A DNA stretch of 64,000 bases from Pseudomonas sp. (GTDB taxonomy: Bacteria; Pseudomonadota; Gammaproteobacteria; Pseudomonadales; Pseudomonadaceae): positions 419,001-483,000 of the forward strand of contig NZ_JAUYNT010000029.1 in NCBI RefSeq assembly GCF_030698175.1. Reading direction: 5' to 3'. The translations under genes and the position numbers were made by a program. Under the pieces are notes generated by a model. The model did not search any database. It saw only the letters and a list, made by a program, of their open reading frames with translations, and was not told the origin of the DNA. This document shows, piece after piece, positions 1 to 7,577 of this stretch. Within the stretch, counting starts at the first letter, position 1, and the number at the start of each line of letters is the position of its first letter.

Positions 1-600
1 ATCACCAAAGGGCTGCGGGCCGAAGTTGTACTGGCCACCGACGTCGCCCGGATTATCGCTGAACAGATTGATGTCGTGACCGTAATCCGGTTCATCGGCG
101 GCGCTGGCCACCACCTGCAATGGGCTCAGAGGCTCACCGGCAGCGACTGCCAGAAAACGCCATTCGTCCCAGACGCTGAGCTTTTTGTAGAGCATCACCT
201 CTTGCGCATTTAAGTGCGCCCGTCCTTCAGCCGGATAGCCCGGCAAGGCCTGAACGAAGTTGGCCAACTTGATTTCAGGGCTCACCCGCAGCGCCTTGAG
301 AAACGCCGTCTGCTGCCCGCCTTCACTCTCGCCCTGCCAGCGCAACGCGGCTGGACGCTCGGGATAACCGGGGAAATTAGCCAGGGCAAAGGCCTCTTGC
401 TGATCAAGCAACGCCTGCAAGCCCGCGGCTTCACTGCGCAAAAAATCCTCCAGCGGCTCAAGCTGAACCGCAGCGGCTTGCTTGAGCGCCGGCAAATCAC
501 GCAAGGCTAAGACAGTGCCAAGCGAATGATTGGACCAGGCAAATGCCGTGACTGGCAGAGCCGTCAGCAACACACAAAGGACTTTAAAAGTGGACTTCAC
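1..600 (-). CDS. Secreted protein of unknown function, 3' end outside the window
   Basis: The reading frame is open from a GTG at 600 to the window edge (200 codons), so the C-terminus is missing. A GGGAG ribosome site lies 7 bases before the GTG. The first ~21 residues form a signal peptide ending in TAFA, so the mature protein would begin WSNHSLGT. An N-terminal tryptophan followed by histidine, plus the later DEPDYGHDINLF segment with His and Asp, recalls the zinc-dependent phospholipase C / P1 nuclease fold, where the mature Trp amine binds zinc. That comparison is inference and the resemblance is weak. No neighbour on the left is visible. Export is well supported; function is not. Confidence 0.7.
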   Translation of the reverse strand, partial: MKSTFKVLCVLLTALPVTAFAWSNHSLGTVLALRDLPALKQAAAVQLEPLEDFLRSEAAGLQALLDQQEAFALANFPGYPERPAALRWQGESEGGQQTAFLKALRVSPEIKLANFVQALPGYPAEGRAHLNAQEVMLYKKLSVWDEWRFLAVAAGEPLSPLQVVASAADEPDYGHDINLFSDNPGDVGGQYNFGPQPFGD

Positions 601-850
601 CAGCAACTCCCGAGCAGCGACTCAGCGCCAAACGGCGCGCAGCATTTAATGCTCAAAGATTAACAGCCGACGCCCCACGATGCAGCGTCCAGAGATGCCA
701 GCGCGACTCACCGAAAGCGCCGCAGGGGGTTGGGCAACAGTCAAGCCGTGGACGGTAAAGCAGCGCTGCGCAGCAACAAAAAGGCGCTGTACCCGTTAGG
801 TGTTGAAGCGCGCGGACCGGTTAGGCGATGCCTGATGCGCGGTAATTCAA

Positions 851-1010
851 GGGTGGGTTAGGCGCATGACCACGGGCTATCTGCTGATGCTTAGTCCGTT
901 GCGCCGTAACCCACCAGATGGGGTCGGCCGATCACCGCTTGGTGGGTTACGTGGCGCACAGATTGCGCAGTTGATTTTCAAACTCTGCTCTGCGCCACTA
1001 ACCCACCCTA
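851..1010. repeat. Nested inverted repeats of the GTAACCCACC family
   Basis: This is part of a 510-base stretch (601-1110) with no convincing gene. An outer pair (GGGTGGGTTA at 851 against TAACCCACCC near 999-1008) encloses an inner pair (GTAACCCACCA at 906 against TGGTGGGTTAC near 940-950), each flanked by GCGCC/GGCGC-like bases. The same words recur at 33581-33690. Such GGTGGGTTACG repeats are common between genes in pseudomonads and are likely non-coding. The remainder of the gap shows nothing I can name. Confidence 0.6.
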
Positions 1011-1050
1011 CAAAAACTGTGTGCAGCACGGAACCGAGTCAGCGCCAACA

Positions 1051-1086
1051 AAAAGGGCCGACGCAGTTGCTGTGTCAGCCCTTTTA
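1051..1086 (-). terminator. Rho-independent terminator of pchP
   Basis: A hairpin pairs AAAAGGGC-CGAC-CAG with its complement around a short loop. On the minus strand it is followed by a run of T. It lies 25 bases past the pchP stop. Confidence 0.75.
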
Positions 1087-1110
1087 TTTGTCCGTAAAAC
1101 TAAGCCTGGC

Positions 1111-2166
1111 TTATTGAATCTGCTCCGGGGTAACGATCAGCCAGTTTTTGTCGGCAGTCACCGGCAGACCAAGTTCAACTTGCGCGGCGCTGTTTTTCTT
1201 GATCATGGCGTTGATCTGGTCCATGTACTTGGCCTTGCGATTGACCCACAGGTGGATGCCGCCCTTGGCTACATCGACGCTGTGAAACAACATATAGCCA
1301 TCGCTGATCGGCGTATCGCCGGCCACCAGCACGGGTTTTTTCCACTCATCGATATAGGTCAGAATCGCCGCCTGTTTACCGGCCATCCAGGTCGCGGGCG
1401 TCCACAGGTAAGGGGTGACTTCCAGGCCGAGGTTGGCCTTCTGGTCGTAGTTGCCGGCAATGATCTGTTTGCGCGCGGTGGTCAGGGCGCCGCTCTTGCG
1501 GTCTTTCAGCAAGGTGGTCACACCAATGACGTTCTGCGGTTTGACGTTGTAGCCGTACTTGGGATCAGCCGCCACCATGCGCACCAGCTCTTCATGGGCG
1601 GCGCTGATGATGTAGACCTCGATGCCGTTTTCCGTCAGCAGATTCATCAGCTCTTTTTGCCCGCTGAAAATCTTCGGTGGATTGATCTCCACCGTTTTGA
1701 CCACATCGCCTTCGTAGTAAGTGCTCGGCACCGGCTTGCCGTAAGCCATCAGCGCATCGACATGCACCTTAAGCTCGGCCAGGGTAAAGCCCGAGAACAC
1801 TTGCGCTACCCAGGGGTAGCAAACCATGTCGTCGAGTTCACAGAGGCGATAGTAATAACTGTTGAGGCTTTCCTTGTTGCCGTTGACGTCCTTGAACGGG
1901 ATTAGCAGCAAAGATGGATCGAGTTTCTCGCGGGTCAGCACCCCCTGCATTTCCAGAAACGGCAGCAGCGACTCTTCCAGGTCATAGCGATAGCTGGTGT
2001 TGTCCATGTCGAATACGGCGTAATTACCCTTGTTGGCATTCGCCTTGATCATGCTTTGCAATTGCTTGGCGGCAGGCTCCGGCCAATGACTCAATTCAGT
2101 CGCCATGGCCTGAGCGCCAAGGCTCAGCCAAAGCGCAGTGGCTAGTAGTGTTTGTGCAAGCTTCAT
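1111..2166 (-). CDS. pchP: Phosphorylcholine phosphatase PchP
   Basis: A secreted HAD-superfamily phosphatase of 351 aa. Residues 1-22 are a signal peptide (MKLAQTLLATALWLSLGAQA). HAD motif I is DMDNT (residues 53-57), motif II is the SAA of YIISAAHEE, and motif III/IV is GDTPISD. These match the active-site signatures of P. aeruginosa PchP, which releases phosphate from phosphorylcholine in the periplasm after phospholipase C action. The start at 2166 is chosen because AGGAG precedes it and the signal peptide begins there; a longer upstream frame has neither. The gene stands alone with its own terminator. Phosphate or choline control is usual for the family but no site was recognised here. 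Confidence 0.93.
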   Translation of the reverse strand: MKLAQTLLATALWLSLGAQAMATELSHWPEPAAKQLQSMIKANANKGNYAVFDMDNTSYRYDLEESLLPFLEMQGVLTREKLDPSLLLIPFKDVNGNKESLNSYYYRLCELDDMVCYPWVAQVFSGFTLAELKVHVDALMAYGKPVPSTYYEGDVVKTVEINPPKIFSGQKELMNLLTENGIEVYIISAAHEELVRMVAADPKYGYNVKPQNVIGVTTLLKDRKSGALTTARKQIIAGNYDQKANLGLEVTPYLWTPATWMAGKQAAILTYIDEWKKPVLVAGDTPISDGYMLFHSVDVAKGGIHLWVNRKAKYMDQINAMIKKNSAAQVELGLPVTADKNWLIVTPEQIQ

Positions 2167-2424
2167 CGGGTTACTCCTGTAAGTGCTGAATGAAATGCAA
2201 AACCGCGAACTTTCACAGTCGAACGTAACAAAGCGCTTACAGCCCGCCGATGACGATAGCGACCCGAGGCGTGCTGATTGCGTCACCACCCTGCCGGTTT
2301 GCGACCAAGGCGCCGGCCACGGCAAAGTGCCACGCTAGCTGCGCGGGCAAATAGTGAGTTCAGGATTGTTGCTGTGCCGGAAATCGAACGGGATCTGCCG
2401 GTGCTGGGAACAGGGCCTGAAACG

Positions 2425-2468
2425 ACTGCGGCGCGGGCCAGACTGGATAGTCCGACCCGCGCCGCAGT
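2425..2468. repeat. 13-bp perfect GC-rich hairpin between pchP and the helicase
   Basis: ACTGCGGCGCGGG pairs exactly with CCCGCGCCGCAGT around an 18-base spacer. No T-run follows on either strand, so it is not a typical terminator. It could be a REP-like element. It lies in a 481-base gene-free stretch (2167-2647) that also holds the palindromic element at 2505-2650 and must contain the pchP promoter. Confidence 0.6.
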
Positions 2469-2504
2469 GGCATTTCTCAGGGTGGCGTTAAGCCAAAAGC
2501 GGTT

Positions 2505-2650
2505 TAACAGACCGTTGAAAAATGCAGCGAGCGACGGCTAGGCAAGGCGAAATCAGCCGAAAAAGCGCAGTGTACGAGCTGTACATGAGCATTTTGAGGC
2601 TGATTTCAACGCCGCATAGCCGAGCGCAGTAGTTTTTCAACGGCCTGTTA
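2505..2650 (-). repeat. Palindromic stop-codon element, copy 1 of 4
   Basis: The 146-bp element has ends TAACAGACCGTTGAAAAA and TTTTTCAACGGCCTGTTA, which pair. An inner stem pairs GAAATCAGCC with GGCTGATTTC, and an apical stem pairs TGTAC with GTACA. Its last three bases are the stop codon of the DEAD-box helicase gene on the minus strand. It is nearly identical to the copy at 50114-50259. Confidence 0.85.
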
Positions 2651-3997
2651 GGCGCCCGCTTCAGCCGCCGGCTTCTTACGCTTGAGCGGCGCCAGACCAT
2701 CGTGGCTGACCAATGCCGGGGCATCGGGTTGCGGACGGTTGATCGATTTACGTTTATTCGGCTTGGCGCTGACTTTTTTCGCGGCGGCTTTTTTCTCGGC
2801 AGGGGTTTTCTTCTTCTTCACGCCCACCGCTTTACCCGAGGCCTTAAGGTTTTTCGGGCCCTGGTAGATGCCTTTGACATCCTTGATATTGCGCCGCTCG
2901 AAACGCTGTTTCAGGTAGCGTTCGATGCTCGACATCAGGCTCCAGTCGCTGTGGCAGATCAACGAGATGGCCAGGCCCTCATTGCCGGCGCGACCGGTGC
3001 GACCGATACGGTGCACGTAGTCGTCGCCACTGCGCGGCATATCGAAGTTGATCACCAGGTCCAGGCCTTCGACATCCAGGCCGCGCGCCGCCACATCGGT
3101 GGCCACCAGAATCTTCGCCCCGCCCTGCTTCATGCGGTCGATGGCCAGCTTGCGGTCCTTCTGGTCCTTGTCGCCGTGCAGCACGAACACCTTGTAATCG
3201 GCGGCCACCAACTTGCCGTACAGGCGATCGGCCTGCACCTTGGTGTTGGTGAAAATGATCGCCTTTTGATAGGTCTCGTTGGCCAGCAGCCAGTCAACCA
3301 CGCGCTCTTTGTGGTGGTTGTGGTCGGTGGTGATAATTTGCTGACGGGTGCCTTCGTTCAACTGGCTAACGCTGTTGAGCTGCAAATGCAGCGGGTCACG
3401 CAGCACGCTGCCAACCATCTCACGCAAGCCCGCGCCGCCGGTGGTGGCGGAGAACAGCATGGTTTGCGCACGGTTGCAGCACTCGCCGGCCAGCCGCTGC
3501 ACGTCTTCGGCAAAGCCCATGTCGAGCATGCGGTCGGCTTCGTCGAGGATCAGCACTTCAACATCATTAAGTTTGAGGTTGCCGGCGTTCAACTGCTCGA
3601 GCATCCGCCCTGGGGTGCCGATCAGAATATCCGGCACCTTGCGCAGCATGGCCGCCTGGACTTTGAAGTCTTCACCTCCGGTAATGATCCCCGACTTGAT
3701 AAAGGTGAACTGCGAGAAACGCTCAACTTCTTTCAGTGTTTGCTGGGCCAACTCACGGGTCGGCAGCAAAATCAGCGCGCGAATGGTCACGCGCTGCATC
3801 GATGGGCCCATCAAGCGATTGAGCAGCGGCAGCACGAAGGCGGCGGTTTTGCCGCTGCCAGTTTTCGCCGTCACCCGCAGGTCGCGTCCTTCCAGCGCTG
3901 GCCCAATGGCCGCTGCTTGTACCGGGGTTGGCTGGACAAATTTAAGCTCGGCCACGGCTTTCAGCAGACGTTCATGCAGGGCGAATTGGGCAAACAC
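2648..3997 (-). CDS. DEAD-box RNA helicase (SrmB/RhlE group)
   Basis: A 449-aa ATP-dependent RNA helicase that probably acts in ribosome assembly or RNA decay. Seen in order: Q-motif region PTPVQ (residues 24-28), Walker A AKTGSGKT (44-51), PTRELA, TPGR, DEAD (152-155), SAT (182-184), then the second RecA domain with ATDVAARGLD and HRIGRTGR. A Lys/Ala-rich basic tail of about 70 residues follows and is typical of RNA-binding extensions in this group. The start at 3997 (GTG) is preferred over a GTG at 4006 because TGAGG sits 8 bases before it and family members begin MF-QFALHERL. The stop codon is supplied by the end of the palindromic element at 2505-2650. Assignment to SrmB rather than RhlE is uncertain. 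Confidence 0.93.
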   Translation of the reverse strand: MFAQFALHERLLKAVAELKFVQPTPVQAAAIGPALEGRDLRVTAKTGSGKTAAFVLPLLNRLMGPSMQRVTIRALILLPTRELAQQTLKEVERFSQFTFIKSGIITGGEDFKVQAAMLRKVPDILIGTPGRMLEQLNAGNLKLNDVEVLILDEADRMLDMGFAEDVQRLAGECCNRAQTMLFSATTGGAGLREMVGSVLRDPLHLQLNSVSQLNEGTRQQIITTDHNHHKERVVDWLLANETYQKAIIFTNTKVQADRLYGKLVAADYKVFVLHGDKDQKDRKLAIDRMKQGGAKILVATDVAARGLDVEGLDLVINFDMPRSGDDYVHRIGRTGRAGNEGLAISLICHSDWSLMSSIERYLKQRFERRNIKDVKGIYQGPKNLKASGKAVGVKKKKTPAEKKAAAKKVSAKPNKRKSINRPQPDAPALVSHDGLAPLKRKKPAAEAGA

Positions 3998-4161
3998 GGG
4001 CAACACCTCAAAAAAATCACAGAATCAACTGCATAGGATAACCCGGATGCCGCTGCGAGGCCGGGGATTTCTGCCTAAGCAACAACGCTGGGAGGCACTA
4101 AACTGCTTAAGTATCCTGACATAACCTAGATTAAGGCCAAGCCCGCCCAAGGAGTCACGCC

Positions 4162-4674
4162 ATGTCCATAACCCGCCCCTCACTGCTCGGCGTCACCTGC
4201 CTGGCCGCATTGCTAAGCAGCAGCCTGCTACTGGCCGACCCCGGTAACGCTAAAAACAATCAAGGCAACAGCCAGAACGGCAAGGCGAACAACAGTCAAA
4301 GCAGCCAAAGCGCTCAAAGCAACAACTCAAAAGCGCAAAGCAACAGCAAGGCCGCCAACGCCAGCCATGGCAACTACGACGACGATGAGCATTTGCAGCA
4401 GCGTTATGACGATGACCTGGACCGAATTTTGCGGATTTTCACCGACCACCACGGCCAGTACGGCCAGGTAGACGCATTGCCGCCCGGCATTCGCAAAAAT
4501 CTGGCCCGTGGCAAACCCTTGCCACCCGGCATCGCGAAAAAGCTCGACCCCGACTTTGCCCGGCAGCTGCCCTACTACCAGGGCTACGAGTGGCGCCAGG
4601 TCGGCACCGACGCCTTGCTGATCAATATCACCACCGGCATCATCCGCGAAATCATGTGGGATGTGCTGCGCTAA
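4162..4674 (+). CDS. Exported CigR/RcnB-like protein
   Basis: The 170-aa protein begins with a signal peptide ending in LLLADP (about residues 1-26). A low-complexity Asn/Ser/Gln/Lys-rich linker follows (about 29-68). The folded C-terminus contains LPPGIRKNLARGKPLPPGIAKK and a closing ITTGIIREIMWDVLR. The paired LPPG-hydrophobic-K repeats are the hallmark of proteins annotated as CigR-type anti-virulence regulators / RcnB domain. The molecular function in Pseudomonas is not established. An AAGGAG site sits 8 bases before the ATG. It is a single gene between the helicase and rarD. Confidence 0.8.
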   Translation: MSITRPSLLGVTCLAALLSSSLLLADPGNAKNNQGNSQNGKANNSQSSQSAQSNNSKAQSNSKAANASHGNYDDDEHLQQRYDDDLDRILRIFTDHHGQYGQVDALPPGIRKNLARGKPLPPGIAKKLDPDFARQLPYYQGYEWRQVGTDALLINITTGIIREIMWDVLR

Positions 4675-4713
4675 ACATCGTGACGCAGACGGCAGGCGCG
4701 GCGGCCTGCCCGA

Positions 4714-5610
4714 TCAAAACCCCTGCTGCGCTTGCTTGCGCAGCAGTCGCGCGCTGTCCCAACCAATCAACACTACCGCCAGCCAGATCGGCAGATAGGT
4801 CCAGAGTTGCGCCGGATTAAAGTGCTCGCCCAGCAGCAATACCGAAACGCCAAACAGCAGCACCGGCTCGACATAACTGAGAATACCAAACAGCCCCATC
4901 GGCAATAAACGGCTCGAGGTCATCATCGCCGCGAAGGCCAGCGCACTGAGCAAACCTAAGCCCGGCAGCAACCACCACAGCTGTGGCGCCTGCTCAAACG
5001 CATCCGGCAAACCGGCGCTGACGATCAGCCAGATGGCCACCGGCGTCAGCATCAACATCTCCAGCACGAACCCCGACAAGGCATCCAGGCGCATCCAGCG
5101 GCGCAGCATAAAGTACGGCGGGTAGCCCAGGGCCGCCACCAGCGTGACCCACGAAAAGGCGCGGGTCAGCCACAGCTCATGGGCCACCCCGAGCAAGGCA
5201 CACAACACCGCCAAACGTTGCAGCGCGCGCAAACGCTCACCGTAAAACACCCGGCCGACCAACACCATCGCCAAGGGCAGCAAAAAATAGCCCAGCGACA
5301 CTTCCAGCATCCGCCCGCTCAGCGGCGCCCAGACAAACAGCGCCCATTGCACGCCCATCAGCAACGCCGCCAGCGGCAAGGCGGCCAACAGCTTCGGCTC
5401 AGCCCGCAAACGCTGCAGCGCAGCTGCCAACACCGCCCACTGGCGCGTCAGCAGCACCAATAACAGCACCGCCGGAATCGACCACAGCACCCGCTGGGCA
5501 AACACCTGCACCCCATCCAGCGGCGCCAGTTCGCGCACATAGCCTGGGATCAACACAAACAATAGCGAGGCAATCAGCGACAGACTGACCCCGCGTCCCG
5601 ACAACTTCAC
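4714..5610 (-). CDS. rarD: RarD-type EamA membrane transporter
   Basis: The 298-aa inner-membrane protein shows about ten hydrophobic segments arranged as two EamA halves. It has the RarD-like start KGVSLSLIASLLFVLIPGY-type (here GRGVSLSLIASLLFVLIPGY) and the late SYVEPVLLFGVSVLLLGEHF segment. RarD proteins were named for chloramphenicol sensitivity and resemble drug/metabolite transporters; the substrate is unknown. The start is a GTG at 5610 with a G-rich stretch upstream. It is convergent with the CigR-like gene and no operon partner is evident. Confidence 0.88.
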   Translation of the reverse strand: MKLSGRGVSLSLIASLLFVLIPGYVRELAPLDGVQVFAQRVLWSIPAVLLLVLLTRQWAVLAAALQRLRAEPKLLAALPLAALLMGVQWALFVWAPLSGRMLEVSLGYFLLPLAMVLVGRVFYGERLRALQRLAVLCALLGVAHELWLTRAFSWVTLVAALGYPPYFMLRRWMRLDALSGFVLEMLMLTPVAIWLIVSAGLPDAFEQAPQLWWLLPGLGLLSALAFAAMMTSSRLLPMGLFGILSYVEPVLLFGVSVLLLGEHFNPAQLWTYLPIWLAVVLIGWDSARLLRKQAQQGF

Positions 5611-5722
5611 TTAAGCCCCCTAGTGGCAACGCCAAACCCCTGCGCAGCGCTTTAGCGCGCCGCCAACAAGGCGCGACCTTAACCTGTTAGCCAGGTTCTG
5701 GGAAACCGTCGGACACCCAACT

Positions 5723-5754
5723 AAAAAGGCCGACACCCTTGCGGATGTCGGCCT
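5723..5754 (-). terminator. Rho-independent terminator of azoR
   Basis: AGGCCGACA pairs with TGTCGGCCT around a short loop. On the minus strand it is followed by TTTTTAG, about 55 bases after the azoR stop. Confidence 0.8.
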
Positions 5755-5807
5755 AGCGCGCCAAGGAGCAACGGCGCGGTAAACAATGCTCAATCAACTG
5801 CGCAAAT

Positions 5808-6407
5808 TCAGACTGCCTGCACCAACTGCGCCTTGGCCTGCGCCAAGCCCTGTTCGGCCACCACGCCGCCCATGTTCAGGCCTTCGGCATGAATAAAGCT
5901 CACCTCATGGATACCGATAAAGCCCAGCGCCTGGCGCAAGTAGGGTTCTTGATGATCCAGACCGCTGCCGGCATAGATGCCACCGCGGGCAGTCAGCACA
6001 AAGGCACGCTTGCCGGTCAGCAAGCCTTGCGGGCCGGTGTCGGTGTATTTGAAGGTGACGCCGGCCCGCAGCACATGATCGAGCCAGGCCTTGAGGGTGC
6101 TGGGAATGGCGAAGTTGTACATGGGCGCAGCCAGCACCAACACGTCGGCAGCCAGCAACTCATCGCTGAGGGTATTGGAGCGCGCCAAGGCGGTTTTTTC
6201 GGCCTCGGTTTGCTGCTCGGCCGGGGTCATCCAGCCACCCAGCAAGGTGCTGTCCAGGTGCGGTACCGGCTCCAGAGCCAGGTCACGCACGGTCACCTGA
6301 TCATCTGGATGGGCCGTTTGCCACTGGGCGATAAATTGCTCGGTGAGCTGACGCGAGACCGAACCTTGTTGACGCGCACTGCTTTCAATAACCAGAACTT
6401 GGGACAT
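5808..6407 (-). CDS. azoR: FMN-dependent NADH-azoreductase
   Basis: A cytoplasmic flavoprotein of 199 aa that reduces azo compounds and quinones using NADH. The flavodoxin-like fold is shown by the N-terminal VLVIESSARQQGSVSRQL (FMN phosphate loop), the PMYNFAIPSTLKAWLDHVLRAG segment that binds the isoalloxazine ring, and TARGGIY near the C-terminal third, all typical of AzoR. The start at 6407 is chosen because GAGGTG lies 6 bases upstream; another ATG three codons earlier has no ribosome site. It is divergent from the LysR gene at 6594, which is the likely regulator. Confidence 0.93.
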   Translation of the reverse strand: MSQVLVIESSARQQGSVSRQLTEQFIAQWQTAHPDDQVTVRDLALEPVPHLDSTLLGGWMTPAEQQTEAEKTALARSNTLSDELLAADVLVLAAPMYNFAIPSTLKAWLDHVLRAGVTFKYTDTGPQGLLTGKRAFVLTARGGIYAGSGLDHQEPYLRQALGFIGIHEVSFIHAEGLNMGGVVAEQGLAQAKAQLVQAV

Positions 6408-6512
6408 GCTGAGCACCTCGGCAAGAAACTATATTGGGGTTGTTTGGTGTTGATGCAGGCAAGGTTATAGCCCGAGCAATCGATTAAAAAGCGCAAATAC
6501 ACGCTAATAACC

Positions 6513-6527
6513 ATCGAAATAATTGAT
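6513..6527. promoter_or_regulatory. Candidate LysR-type operator between azoR and its LysR gene
   Basis: ATCGAAATAATTGAT is a near-palindrome that fits the T-N11-A rule for LysR regulators. It sits in the shared 186-base divergent promoter region. The surrounding bases are AT-rich. The site is inferred from sequence only. Confidence 0.45.
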
Positions 6528-6593
6528 TTATAAGCCAGCCCGAATTAGCCTCGAGCCCAATTTATACGATCGTGAATTCCACCAGGAGCGAGC

Positions 6594-7484
6594 ATGAAAG
6601 CGCCCCGCGTCAGCCTCGAACAATGGCGAACCCTGCAAGCGGTGGTCGACCATGGCGGCTTTGCCCAAGCCGCCGAAGCCTTGCATCGCTCACAGTCCTC
6701 CATCAGCTACACGGTTGGGCGCATGCAAGAGCAACTGGGCGTGCCCCTGCTGCGCATCGAAGGGCGCAAGGCGGTACTCACCGAGGCTGGCAACATGCTG
6801 CTGCGCCGCTCCCGGCAACTGGTCAAGCAGGCCAGTCAGCTGGAAGAGCTGGCCCAGCACATGGAGCAAGGCTGGGAGGCCGAAGTGCGTTTGGTGGTGG
6901 ACGCCGCCTACCCCACCGCCCTGCTGGTGCAAGCCCTCAGCGCCTTTATGCCGCTGAGCCGCGGCTGCCGGGTGCGCTTGCGCGAAGAAGTGTTGTCGGG
7001 CGTTGAGGAAGTGCTGCTGGAGGGTGCCACCGACTTGGCCATTACCGGCCTGACCATTGCCGGCTACTTGGGCAGCGAGCTGTGCAGTGTCGAATTTATC
7101 GCCGTCAGCCACCCGCAGCATCCGCTGCAGCAGCTGCAACGGGAACTGACCGCCAGCGATCTGGAAAACCATATGCAAGTGGTGATTCGCGACTCTGGCC
7201 GCGCCCAACCGCGCGATGTCGGCTGGCTCGGCGCCGAGCAACGCTGGACAGTCGGCAGCCTGCCGACCGCCGCCACTTTCGTCAGCAGCGGCCTGGGCTT
7301 TGCCTGGCTGCCGCGTCACCTGATCGAGCGCGAGTTAAGCGCAGGTCTGCTCAAAGAGTTGCCGCTGCAACAAGGCGGCAGCCGTCACCCCTGGTTTTCA
7401 CTCTATGCTAACAAGGATAAAACCCTGGGGCCGGCGACCCAAATTCTGGTCGACTTACTTAAGCGCCAAGCGGTTGAACCATAA
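6594..7484 (+). CDS. LysR-family transcriptional regulator
   Basis: A DNA-binding regulator of 296 aa. The N-terminal winged helix-turn-helix (about residues 9-67: LEQWRTLQAVVDHGGFAQAA followed by LHRSQSSISYTVGRMQEQLG) is typical of LysR. The C-terminal two-lobed effector domain runs from about residue 92. An AGGAG site lies 6 bases before the ATG. It is transcribed away from azoR, and LysR regulators usually control the divergent neighbour, so azoR is the likely target. The effector, perhaps a quinone or electrophile, is a guess. Confidence 0.92.
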   Translation: MKAPRVSLEQWRTLQAVVDHGGFAQAAEALHRSQSSISYTVGRMQEQLGVPLLRIEGRKAVLTEAGNMLLRRSRQLVKQASQLEELAQHMEQGWEAEVRLVVDAAYPTALLVQALSAFMPLSRGCRVRLREEVLSGVEEVLLEGATDLAITGLTIAGYLGSELCSVEFIAVSHPQHPLQQLQRELTASDLENHMQVVIRDSGRAQPRDVGWLGAEQRWTVGSLPTAATFVSSGLGFAWLPRHLIERELSAGLLKELPLQQGGSRHPWFSLYANKDKTLGPATQILVDLLKRQAVEP

Positions 7485-7577
7485 AGAAAAGCCCAGAATA
7501 CGCAGAACCTATTAAAGCCCTGCCATCCGCCAGCCGATAGCCTGCTGCAACACCAATAACAACCTCAGGAGTAGCCC

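Noticed and set aside
1021..1905. 294-codon plus-strand frame
   Set aside because: It runs opposite to pchP and has no ribosome site.
2702..4036. 444-codon open frame on the plus strand
   Set aside because: It is the antisense shadow of the DEAD-box helicase gene, whose motifs are unmistakable.
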